Below, piece by piece: positions 33,803-41,684 of a stretch of 64,000 bases of DNA. The position numbers and the translations under genes were made by a program. The notes under the pieces are model-generated. The model did not search any database and was not told where the DNA came from. It saw nothing but the letters and a program-made list of their open reading frames with translations. Positions within the stretch are counted from its first letter, which is position 1; every line of letters starts with the position of its first letter. This DNA comes from CAVQGZ01 sp963712175 (GTDB taxonomy: Bacteria > Actinomycetota > Actinomycetes > Jiangellales > Jiangellaceae): contig CAVQGZ010000008.1 in the NCBI GenBank assembly GCA_963712175.1, positions 1 to 64,000 on the forward strand. The letters run 5' to 3'.

Positions 33803-34729
33803 TCAACCCTCCTCGCGCGGCCCGCGCAGCGCCTGCAGCCAACGCTCGGCCTCGGCGAAGTCCGCGTTGGTCGTCGACTCGGCCAAGATCGGCTCCTGCC
33901 CGTCAGCGCGGGCGTAGGAGCCGAGGTAGCGCACGTCCGCACAAACCCGGTGCAGCCCCATCAGGGCCTCGCCCACCCGGGCGTCGGCCACGTGGCCCTC
34001 GCAGTCGATCGAGAAGCAGTAGTTGCCCAGCCGAGCGCCGACGGGGCGGGACTCGATGCGGGTGAGGTTCACCCCCCGGGTGGCGAACTGCTCCAGGATC
34101 TCGAGCAGCGCGCCGGTCCGGTCCTGCTTCATGAAGGCGACCAAGGACGTCTTGTCGTGCCCCGTGGGCTTGCGCGGGTGCCCCGGTGGCGTGAGCAGCA
34201 CGAAGCGGGTGTGGGCGTCGGAGTCCTGGATCGCCGCTGCGAGAACGTCCAGGCCATAGGTGGTCGCGGCCAGCGGGCCGGCGATGGCGGCGTCGTAGTC
34301 GGTCACACCGCTGGCGACGGCCTCGGCAGCCGCTGCCGTCGAGGCCGCCGGGACGACGAGCGCCTCCGGCAGGTGGCGGGCCACCCAGGCCCGGCACTGG
34401 GCCTCGGCGTGCGGGTGGGTAGCGATGCGCGTCACGGCCGCCAGATCGGTACCCGGCCGTGCGACCAGGTCGAAAGCCACCGGGATCACCACCTCGTGAG
34501 CGATCACCAGGCGCACGCCGACAGCCAGCTCGTCCAGCGTTGCGTTCACCGAGCCTTCGATGGAGTTCTCCATCGGTACGACGGCGCCGTCCGTGATTCC
34601 TTCCCGCACCGAGTCCAAGGCAGCAGACACTGTCGGGAAGGCGGTCAGCTCGTCCGCCTCGGTCAGCGGCATCGACCGCAGCGCGGCCTCGGTGAACGTG
34701 CCCGGTGGGCCGAGATAGGCATATCGCAC
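33803..34729 (-). CDS. pheA: Prephenate dehydratase
   Basis: This 308-residue monofunctional enzyme converts prephenate to phenylpyruvate in phenylalanine synthesis. It begins MRYAYLGPPGTFTEAALRSM. The catalytic region includes VPMENSIEGSVNATLDEL and the Thr-Arg-Phe motif in SDAHTRFVLLTPPG. The C-terminal ACT domain (GALLEILEQFATRGVNLTRI, ESRPVG) binds phenylalanine for feedback control. No chorismate mutase domain is fused, as usual in actinobacteria. It is divergent from the SulP gene with 43 bases between starts. Confidence 0.95.
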   Translation of the reverse strand: MRYAYLGPPGTFTEAALRSMPLTEADELTAFPTVSAALDSVREGITDGAVVPMENSIEGSVNATLDELAVGVRLVIAHEVVIPVAFDLVARPGTDLAAVTRIATHPHAEAQCRAWVARHLPEALVVPAASTAAAAEAVASGVTDYDAAIAGPLAATTYGLDVLAAAIQDSDAHTRFVLLTPPGHPRKPTGHDKTSLVAFMKQDRTGALLEILEQFATRGVNLTRIESRPVGARLGNYCFSIDCEGHVADARVGEALMGLHRVCADVRYLGSYARADGQEPILAESTTNADFAEAERWLQALRGPREEG

Positions 34730-34772
34730 GCACCGCAGCGTAGGAGAGCCGTCGCTCGGTAACGTCAGCGCG

Positions 34773-36503
34773 GTGAGCAGCCCGGACGGCGAGGCGACGG
34801 GCGAGCCCGGCCGCCGGGCCGTCGCCCCTGGGTTCGCGGTGATGCGCCGCTACCGGCGCGCCGACCTTCGTCCCGACCTGGTCGCCGCCGCGACGGTGAC
34901 GGCGCTGCTCATCCCCTCCGGCCTCGCCTACGGCGAGCTCGCCGGAGTCTCGCCCGTCGCAGGCCTGTACACGGGCATCTTCGGGATGATCGTGTACGCC
35001 TTTCTGGGCAGCTCTCGCACGCTTGTGGTGGGCCCGGAGTCCCAGATGGCGATCCTGGTCGCCGCAGCGCTCCTGCCCTTCGCGGTCAGCGACGCCGAGT
35101 ACGCCGCCCTCGCGGCGGCGATGGCCCTGATCACCGCGCTGATCTGCCTGGGTGCCTGGGTTCTGCGACTGGGGTTCCTCGCCGACTACCTCTCCCAGCC
35201 CGTCCTCGTCGGGTACCTGACCGGCGTCGCCCTCATCATCGCCGTCAACCAGCTCGCCAAGCTGGTGGGTGCCAGCACCTCCGGAGACACCCTGCTCGAC
35301 CAGGTGTACGGGCTGTGGCAGAGCCGCGGGCAGGCCGATGTTCCGAGCCTCGCCGTCGGTGCAGCCTCGCTCGCCCTCATCGTCGTGCTGCGCACGTTCG
35401 TCCCCAGGGTTCCGGCGGCGCTCGTCGCGGTCGTCGTGATGACGGGGTTCTCGGCGGTGATCGGGCTGAAGGAGTTCGACGTAGCCGTCGTCGGGGAGGT
35501 CCCGCGGGGGCTGCCACCGCCGACGTGGCCTGCGGTCGGGTGGGACGCGCTCGGTCCGTTGCTGGGCCCGTCGGCCGGCGTTGCCCTGATCGTGTTCGCC
35601 AACGCGGTGCTGACGGGACGGGCGTACGCCGAGCGGTCCAAGGCCGACCCCATCGACCCCAACGCGGAGCTCCTGGCCCTGTCGGGCAGCAACGCCGCGG
35701 CCGGGCTCTTCGGGGGCTTCGCCGTCGGCACCAGCGACTCGCGCACGGCTGTGAACTTCACCAGCGGAGGGCGCACCCAGCTCTCTGGGCTGCTGGCTGC
35801 CGGGTTCACCGCGGTCTTCGTGATCGCCCTCGCGCCGCTGGTGTCCGACCTGCCCTCCCCCACGCTGGCCGCGATCGTCATCGTCGCGGCCACGGCCATC
35901 GTGCGACCCAAGGACTGGGCAGCGCTGTACCGGTTCCGGCGCTTCGAGGTGACCCTCGGCCTGGTCACCCTGGTGGGCGTGGCCGTGCTGGGGATCCTGC
36001 CGGGCATCGTCCTGGCCGTGATCGTGAACCTGCTGGAGCTGGTGGCGACGCTGTCGCGACCCAGCGTGGTGACGCTCGGCCCCACGGCGGGCTCCAGCCG
36101 CTGGCGTGCGGTCAGCCCAGCACGGGCCGCCGAGCTGGTGCCCGACGTCCTCGTCGTGCGCTACGACGGACCCCTGTTCTTCGCCAGCGCCGACTACCTC
36201 GTGCGGCAGGTGAGTCCGCTGGTGAGTCGTCGCTCCCCGCAGATCCGGGCGCTCGTGCTCAACCTCGAGGCGGTCAACCACGTGGACCTCAACGGCGCCC
36301 AGGCGCTCGCTCGCCTAGCGGCAGGAGTCGAGGACCGCGGAGTGACGGTCGCTCTCGCCCGGGTGCGTCGCGACGTGGCGCGCGCGCTGTACCGAGGCGG
36401 CGTCATGGATGTCGTGGAGGAGTCGAACATCTACGACCGGGTCGAGGACGCCGCGCGCGACCTCAGCCGGCAGGCGTGGGGTGAGGAGATCAGCGAATCG
36501 TGA
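34773..36503 (+). CDS. SulP-family anion permease with STAS domain
   Basis: This 576-residue SLC26/SulP transporter has an entry segment near LVAAATVTALLIPSGLAYGE... GLYTGIFGMIVYAFLG, about 12-14 membrane segments and the conserved GSNAAAGLFGGFAVGTSDSR loop. A C-terminal STAS domain starts near residue 460 (VVRYDGPLFFASADYLVRQV; LEAVNHVDLNGAQALARLAA). Family members move sulfate, bicarbonate or dicarboxylates, and the substrate is not clear here. GTG 34773 is the start. The stop overlaps the convergent SEC-C gene by 14 bases. Confidence 0.9.
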   Translation: MSSPDGEATGEPGRRAVAPGFAVMRRYRRADLRPDLVAAATVTALLIPSGLAYGELAGVSPVAGLYTGIFGMIVYAFLGSSRTLVVGPESQMAILVAAALLPFAVSDAEYAALAAAMALITALICLGAWVLRLGFLADYLSQPVLVGYLTGVALIIAVNQLAKLVGASTSGDTLLDQVYGLWQSRGQADVPSLAVGAASLALIVVLRTFVPRVPAALVAVVVMTGFSAVIGLKEFDVAVVGEVPRGLPPPTWPAVGWDALGPLLGPSAGVALIVFANAVLTGRAYAERSKADPIDPNAELLALSGSNAAAGLFGGFAVGTSDSRTAVNFTSGGRTQLSGLLAAGFTAVFVIALAPLVSDLPSPTLAAIVIVAATAIVRPKDWAALYRFRRFEVTLGLVTLVGVAVLGILPGIVLAVIVNLLELVATLSRPSVVTLGPTAGSSRWRAVSPARAAELVPDVLVVRYDGPLFFASADYLVRQVSPLVSRRSPQIRALVLNLEAVNHVDLNGAQALARLAAGVEDRGVTVALARVRRDVARALYRGGVMDVVEESNIYDRVEDAARDLSRQAWGEEISES

Positions 36504-37449
36504 TCTGCCGGTTCGCCAGCGCCGCCCGCGCCCGGCGCTGATCGGCGTCCAGCGGGGAGGTGTCCTCGACCTGGGTGGCCAGACGCTGCGCCATCTCGGC
36601 AGCCGGGTCTTCCAGGTCATCGACGAGCGTGTCGTCGTCGAGCTCCCAGACCGGGATGAGCAGACCGTGCGCCCGGAACGTCCCCAGCAGGGTGGTTCCC
36701 TCGGCGAGCCCGTCCTGGCCCCCTGAGCGCAGCCGGGCAAGACCGTCCAGCAGGGCGTCCTCCGCGTACGGCTGGACCCAGCGCAGGTAGCGGCGGTCGC
36801 CCATCGTCGCGACGTATGCCGACGGCACGCTGGTCAGCCGAGCTGTCGGGATGATCGACGTCTTCGCCTGCTCGAGCAGCTCCGACGCGGACGGGTCGGC
36901 AGCGGCGTCCCCGACCCAGAAGTCGAACGAGTCGTGCAGGGTGACCTCGAACGATGCGGCGGGATCCAGCAGGTCCTGCAACCGCGGGCCCGGCTCGGGC
37001 AGGCCGGGCATCGACACCGCCGCACCGGTCTCCAGCTCGAGGGCGGCCAGAAGGGCGGCGGCCACGTCGCGGGACGGGTCACCTGAGGACGTCGTGGTCT
37101 GCAGTGCCACCAGAACCGAGCCGTCGTCTCGTCGCAGGGCGGGAACGGCGCCCGGCAGGACGCTGACCACGGTGACGTCAGCGCCGACGTGGTCACCGGC
37201 GGCCTGGCCGACGAGGCGGACGTCGGCTGTCGCGGCCGGCACGAACTCCCGCAACGCGACCCAGTCCGTCTCGCCCGGCAACCCCTCGAACGGCCGCTCG
37301 ACGACGGGTGCCCGCGCCGCCCTGGCCGCCGCCTTGCCGTGGCACACCTTGTAGCGCTTGCCCGAACCGCAGGGACACGGCTCACGGGGGCCGACGACGG
37401 GGACGTCGCCGTCCACCTTGGGACGTGGGCCACGGTGCTTCTTCGCCAT
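36490..37449 (-). CDS. SEC-C motif protein (DUF5926-like)
   Basis: This 319-residue protein has an N-terminal SEC-C zinc motif (PREPCPCGSGKRYKVCHGKA, Cys-x-Cys-x8-Cys-His), as found at the SecA C-terminus and in stand-alone proteins. The remainder (LREFVPAATADVRLVGQAAG; LHDSFDFWVGDAAADPSASE; MGDRRYLRWVQPYAEDALLD) matches the actinobacterial DUF5926 type. The SEC-C fold binds zinc and can contact SecB-like partners or ribosomes; what this protein does is not established. ATG 37449 is 12 bases after the FAD oxidase stop, so the two are co-directional and probably co-transcribed. Confidence 0.85.
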   Translation of the reverse strand: MAKKHRGPRPKVDGDVPVVGPREPCPCGSGKRYKVCHGKAAARAARAPVVERPFEGLPGETDWVALREFVPAATADVRLVGQAAGDHVGADVTVVSVLPGAVPALRRDDGSVLVALQTTTSSGDPSRDVAAALLAALELETGAAVSMPGLPEPGPRLQDLLDPAASFEVTLHDSFDFWVGDAAADPSASELLEQAKTSIIPTARLTSVPSAYVATMGDRRYLRWVQPYAEDALLDGLARLRSGGQDGLAEGTTLLGTFRAHGLLIPVWELDDDTLVDDLEDPAAEMAQRLATQVEDTSPLDADQRRARAALANRQITIR

Positions 37450-37461
37450 GGCGGCATGGTG

Positions 37462-38763
37462 TCAGACCAGCACGACACCGGGGTTGAGCAGGGCGCCGGG
37501 GTCGAGGGCTGCCTTGATGGCGCGCATGGCGGCCAGGTCGGCCGGGCCGCGGTTGAGCGACAGCAACCCCGCTTTCGCGCGCCCGACACCGTGCTCGGAC
37601 GCGATGGACCCGCCCACCCGAGCGACCAGCGTGAGCACGTCGGCGTCGATGCGGTCGTCGTCCGGCTCCGGCCCGACGACGCCCAGGTGCATGTTGCCCT
37701 CAGCCAGGTGGCCGTAGACGAAGAGCCGGTGCGGGGCGACAGCCTCGGCCACGTCGGTCAGGGTCTCGTCCAACCGGCCCAGTGGGATCGACACGTCGTA
37801 CTTGTGCACCACGCCGAGGGTGGCGAGCGCCTCGGGGTGACGCTCGCGGTAGTCGAGGAGTCTGTCGTCCACGACGGCGTCAGCATCGGCGGGCAGGCTC
37901 GGCAGATCGGACGTCTCGAGCAGCAGGTAGACCGGCCACTCACGGGCCAGCGGCGGCACGAGCCCCGTGACATCACAGGTGAGCGCAAGCCCGTCGTGGG
38001 TCATGAGCTCGGCCAGGCGCAAGCCTGCCGTGGGAATCAGCTCGACGGCCTCTGCCACGCTTCGCACCCCGACGAGGGTGGTCACGCCTGGCGGGTCGGG
38101 CGCGTGCAGGCGAACACGCACATCCGTGACGACCCCCAGGGTTCCCTCGCTGCCCACCAGCAGCTGGACGAGGTCGTAGCCCGCGCCGTCCTTGGGTGGC
38201 CCGTCCAGCCGGCTGATGACCGACCCGTTGGCGAGAACCGCCCGAAGGCCGGTGACCTGGGCTCGGGTATCGCCGAACCGGCACACCCGAAGGCCCCCGG
38301 CGTTCGTGGCGACGGTGCCGCCGATGGTCGCGGTGTCCCGCGCACCGAGGTCGACCCCGTAGGTCCGTCCGACGCCGCGGGCGAGGTGCTGCACGTCGGC
38401 GAGAGTCACTCCGGCGCCGACCGTGAGCTGGCCCGACGCCAGGTCGACCGGCTCGTGGCCTCGCAGCCGGGTGAGGGCCATGACCACGGCCACCTCGTCA
38501 GCGCCCGGAACCGACCCTCCCACCAGGCCGGTGTTGCCACCCTGGGGAACCACGGGGACCGCGTGCCGTGCGCAGGCCATCAGGACTCCAGCGACCGCGT
38601 CGGGCCCGGACGGGCGAACGACGGCCAACGGTCGTGCCGACCACCGTCTGGTCCAGTCTGTCCCGAACGACTCGGTCAGGGCCGAGTCGGTGAGAAGGTG
38701 CGCCGACGCGTCCGGACCTAGCGCCTCGGCCAGGTCGGCATGCAGCGCCGACACCTCACCCAT
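37462..38763 (-). CDS. FAD-linked oxidase (GlcD / D-2-hydroxyacid dehydrogenase type)
   Basis: This 433-residue flavoprotein has an FAD_binding_4 domain (VRPSGPDAVAGVLMACARHA, VPVVPQGGNTGLVGGSVPGA, ARDTATIGGTVATNAGGLRV, LLVGSEGTLGVVTDVRVRL). The C-terminal FAD-oxidase domain ends with FVYGHLAEGNMHLGVVGPEP, SIASEHGVGRAKAG and ALDPGALLNPGVVL. It matches the glycolate oxidase GlcD / D-lactate or D-2-hydroxyglutarate dehydrogenase group. The specific acid is unknown. No iron-sulfur partner gene is adjacent. Confidence 0.92.
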   Translation of the reverse strand: MGEVSALHADLAEALGPDASAHLLTDSALTESFGTDWTRRWSARPLAVVRPSGPDAVAGVLMACARHAVPVVPQGGNTGLVGGSVPGADEVAVVMALTRLRGHEPVDLASGQLTVGAGVTLADVQHLARGVGRTYGVDLGARDTATIGGTVATNAGGLRVCRFGDTRAQVTGLRAVLANGSVISRLDGPPKDGAGYDLVQLLVGSEGTLGVVTDVRVRLHAPDPPGVTTLVGVRSVAEAVELIPTAGLRLAELMTHDGLALTCDVTGLVPPLAREWPVYLLLETSDLPSLPADADAVVDDRLLDYRERHPEALATLGVVHKYDVSIPLGRLDETLTDVAEAVAPHRLFVYGHLAEGNMHLGVVGPEPDDDRIDADVLTLVARVGGSIASEHGVGRAKAGLLSLNRGPADLAAMRAIKAALDPGALLNPGVVLV

Positions 38764-38917
38764 GTGCGGCCAACCTCCACTGATTCCGCTCGACGGCGTC
38801 CATCGGGTCCATGACGGAGCCTAGGAGCAGCGCGGCTCTGCCCCGGCGCCACCGTCGTCGCGGTCCGGTGGCACGGGCGGCGGCTTCTCCGGGGGCGGTG
38901 GCGGAGGCCTCGGCTCG

Positions 38918-40717
38918 TCAGCCGTCGACGACCTCGGCCGCCACGAGCCACGCCTCCTCGACCTGCTGACGGTGCTGCGACACCCGCCTCAGCTGTGCGG
39001 AGAGCTCGGTGATGCGCAGGTGGTCGGTAGCGCTGTCGCTCATGGCCTGGTGCAGTGCTGCTTCCTCCCGCTCGAGCGTGGCCATCTCGCGCTCGAGGCG
39101 GGTCATCGCCTTGCGGGCTGCCCGGACCTCCGCCGACGACGCGGCCGGGGTCGAAGCGGACTCAACGCTCGGTGCGGCGCGATCGACGGTCACGGGTGTC
39201 GCGTCGAGCGCGGCCCGGCGAAGGGCGAGGTACTCGTCGAGGCCCCCGGGCAGCTCACGCACAGAGCCGTCCCCGATCAGCGCCCACGTCGTGTCGCACA
39301 CCCGCTCGACGAAGTACCGGTCGTGCGAGACGACCAGCAGCGAGCCGGCGAAGGAGTCCAGCAGGTCTTCAAGAGCGGCCAGCGTCTCGACGTCGAAGTC
39401 GTTCGTGGGCTCGTCCAGCACCAGGACGTTCGGCCCGCCCATCAGCAGGCGGGTCAGGGCGAGCCGGCGCCGCTCGCCGCCGGAGAGGTCGCCCACCGCA
39501 GTCCACTGCCGGTCCGCGGCGAACCCCAACCGCTCGCAGAGCTGCGAGGCCGTGAGCTCGCGTCCGCCGGCCAGGGCCACTCGCACCGCGACGTCCTCGA
39601 CCGCTTCGAGAACCCGCAGGCCCGGGTCGAGCTCGTCGAGGTGCTGGGACAACACCGCCGCCTTGACGGTCGTACCGGTCACGACCCGGCCGCCCTGGGG
39701 CGCCAGCGATCCTGTGAGCACCTGCAGGAGGGTGGTCTTGCCAGCACCGTTGGCCCCGACGATGCCGATGCGCGCCCCCGGCCCCACCGCGAGCGTGACT
39801 CGGTCGAGAACGTCGCGGTCTGCGCGCCGGGACGTGACGTCGTGGAGCTCGAGCACCGTCCGACCGAGCCGGGAGCCGGCAAATCGCAGCAGCTCAACCC
39901 CGTCACGTGGCGGTGGCTCGTCCGCGATGAGCGCCGCTGCGGCATCGACCCGGAACTTGGGCTTGCTCGTTCGCGCTGGTGCCCCACGCCGCAGCCAGGC
40001 AAGCTCCTTGCGAAGCAGGTTCTGGCGGCGGGCCTCGGCTGCGCCGGACTGCCTGGAGCGCTCGGCCTTCGCCAGCACGTAGGCGGAGTACCCGCCGTCG
40101 AACTCCTGGACACTCCCGCGCCCCACCTCCCAGGTGCGCTCGCTCACCTCGTCGAGAAACCATCGGTCGTGCGTGACGACCACGACTGCCAGCCCGCGGC
40201 GCACCGCGAGGTGCTCGGCGAGCCAGGCGACGGCCTCGACGTCGAGGTGGTTGGTGGGCTCATCCAGCACCAGTAGGTCGAGATCGTCCAGCAGCAGCGC
40301 GGCCAGCCCCATCCGGCGGCGCTCGCCGCCCGACAGCGACCCGACCCGCCTGTCGAGCACGTCGTCGCTGTACCCACCCAGGAGCTCGGCCAGCACCCGG
40401 CGTACGAGGGGACGGGAGGCCCACTCATGGGGCTCGGCGTCACCCACCACCACGTCGCGAACAGACCGGCTCTCGTCGTGGTCGTCTCGCTGGCCGAGCA
40501 GGCCGATGCGCGTCCCGGCCGTCAGCGAGACCCGCCCCCCGTCGGGAGCCTCGACGCCCGACAGAATCCTCAGGAGGGTGCTCTTGCCCTGCCCGTTGCG
40601 GCCGACGACCCCGATGCGCTCGCCGGCCCCGACCCCCAACGAGACCCCGTCGAGCACGGGGTCTCGGCCGTACGCCTTCGAGACTCGCTCGAGGTTGACG
40701 AGGTTCACGGGTGGCAC
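38918..40717 (-). CDS. ABC-F family ATPase (Uup/EttA-like translation factor)
   Basis: This 599-residue soluble protein has two ABC cassettes and no membrane segments. The first has GVVGRNGQGKSTLLRIL, LSGGERRRMGLAALLLDDLD and VLDEPTNHLD. The second has GIVGANGAGKTTLLQVL, LSGGERRRLALTRLLMGGPN and VLDEPTNDFD. An arginine-rich linker (RRGAPARTSKPKFRVDAAAA) and a C-terminal coiled coil (RAARKAMTRLEREMATLERE) are typical of Uup-type ABC-F proteins, which act on the ribosome or branched DNA. GTG 40717 is the annotated start, and GTG 40708 (MNLVNLERV) fits family N-termini equally well. A leader with competing hairpins lies upstream at 40743-40828. Confidence 0.92.
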   Translation of the reverse strand: MPPVNLVNLERVSKAYGRDPVLDGVSLGVGAGERIGVVGRNGQGKSTLLRILSGVEAPDGGRVSLTAGTRIGLLGQRDDHDESRSVRDVVVGDAEPHEWASRPLVRRVLAELLGGYSDDVLDRRVGSLSGGERRRMGLAALLLDDLDLLVLDEPTNHLDVEAVAWLAEHLAVRRGLAVVVVTHDRWFLDEVSERTWEVGRGSVQEFDGGYSAYVLAKAERSRQSGAAEARRQNLLRKELAWLRRGAPARTSKPKFRVDAAAALIADEPPPRDGVELLRFAGSRLGRTVLELHDVTSRRADRDVLDRVTLAVGPGARIGIVGANGAGKTTLLQVLTGSLAPQGGRVVTGTTVKAAVLSQHLDELDPGLRVLEAVEDVAVRVALAGGRELTASQLCERLGFAADRQWTAVGDLSGGERRRLALTRLLMGGPNVLVLDEPTNDFDVETLAALEDLLDSFAGSLLVVSHDRYFVERVCDTTWALIGDGSVRELPGGLDEYLALRRAALDATPVTVDRAAPSVESASTPAASSAEVRAARKAMTRLEREMATLEREEAALHQAMSDSATDHLRITELSAQLRRVSQHRQQVEEAWLVAAEVVDG

Positions 40718-40742
40718 GTGCCCAGCCTGCCTGGCGGAGGTG

Positions 40743-40828
40743 GATCCCCGCCTGCCGGGGGCGTCCGAGGGGCGAGACGGCGGGGAATCGGGCCACGGGC
40801 ACTCGGTGAGTGATCGTCCCCCGTCTCG
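40743..40828 (-). promoter_or_regulatory. Competing hairpins in the ABC-F leader
   Basis: Two inverted repeats share a strand. CGAGACGGCGGGG at 40773-40785 can pair with CCCCCGTCTCG at 40818-40828. Its 3' half, within GGCGGGGAATC at 40779-40789, can instead pair with GATCCCCGCC at 40743-40752. The two structures exclude each other, as in transcription attenuators. The region is the 5' leader of the ABC-F gene (minus strand) and also the upstream region of the transglutaminase-like gene (plus strand), so the direction of any control is uncertain. No U-tract is visible. Confidence 0.4.
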
Positions 40829-40854
40829 GATAGTGTCGACGAAGTGATGACCGC

Positions 40855-41664
40855 GTGACGACCCGCGTCAACGTGCGTACTGAGCTCAGCGTGCCGGTGA
40901 CCGAACCCGGTCGCCTCGCCGTCTCCGTGGCCGTCGCCGCGACCGCCGACGCGAGGGAGTCCCTGACGGTCACGCACCGCGGCGGGACGCCGCTGCCGGT
41001 GACCGAGGTCCCCGTCCATCGCCAGGGTCGGATGCACGTGATCGATGCTCCCGAGGGCGAGGTGACTCTCGTCTACGACGCGACGGCCACGCTGCGGGCG
41101 CCCCGGGTCGAGCCGCTGAGCGCCGCAGACGAGCTGCTGTACCGCCGCCCCAGCCGGTACTGCCCGTCGGACCGGATCGGCGGCATCGCCCTGGCCGAGC
41201 TCGGGTCGGCTGGATCACCCGCGGAGACTGCGCACGCCGTTGCACGCTGGCTCTACGAGAACGTCTCCTACACCGCAGGGTCGACCGATGTCGAGGACGA
41301 CGCCCTGGCACCGCTGGTCACGCGGCACGGGGTGTGCCGCGACTTCGCCCACCTCGGCATCGCCTTGTGCCGATCCCTGGGGATCCCCGCCCGGTACGTG
41401 TCGGTCTACGCGCCGGGACTCGACCCCATGGACTTCCACGCCGTGTTCGAGGCCGCCGTCGACGGCCGCTGGGCCGTCTACGACGGGACGATGCTGGCCC
41501 CGCGACACAGCCTTGTTCGCATCGCCACCGGGCGGGACGCCGTGGACACCGCCCTGCTCACACCGCTCGGTGCGTCCATCGAGGCGCCGGTGGCTCAGGT
41601 GACCGTCACCGTCGACCCGGAGCTACCGGACGACGACCACCGGGACGACGTCCTGCTGGCCTGA
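40855..41664 (+). CDS. Transglutaminase-like cysteine protease fold protein
   Basis: This 269-residue protein has an N-terminal beta-rich domain (VRTELSVPVTEPGRLAVSVA; EVTLVYDATATLRAP) and a transglutaminase core. The catalytic Cys lies in RHGVCRDFAHLGIALCRSLG, the His in DFHAVFEAAVDGRWAVYD and the Asp in VYDGT. This is the layout of cytosolic transglutaminase-like proteins of actinobacteria, possibly proteases or amidases with unknown substrates. The start GTG 40855 is preceded by a 4-codon ATG ORF (40846-40857) that ends in overlap with it. It converges on the acyl-ACP-reductase-like gene. Confidence 0.87.
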   Translation: MTTRVNVRTELSVPVTEPGRLAVSVAVAATADARESLTVTHRGGTPLPVTEVPVHRQGRMHVIDAPEGEVTLVYDATATLRAPRVEPLSAADELLYRRPSRYCPSDRIGGIALAELGSAGSPAETAHAVARWLYENVSYTAGSTDVEDDALAPLVTRHGVCRDFAHLGIALCRSLGIPARYVSVYAPGLDPMDFHAVFEAAVDGRWAVYDGTMLAPRHSLVRIATGRDAVDTALLTPLGASIEAPVAQVTVTVDPELPDDDHRDDVLLA

Positions 41665-41684
41665 CGGCCGGGCGGCCAGGCGCC

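Noticed and set aside
38764..38917. Proline-rich frame after the ABC-F gene (PRPPPPPPEKPPPVPPD)
   Set aside because: It is out of frame with the ABC-F C-terminus by one base and could suggest a frameshifted extension, but simple GC-rich composition explains it equally well, so no feature is called.
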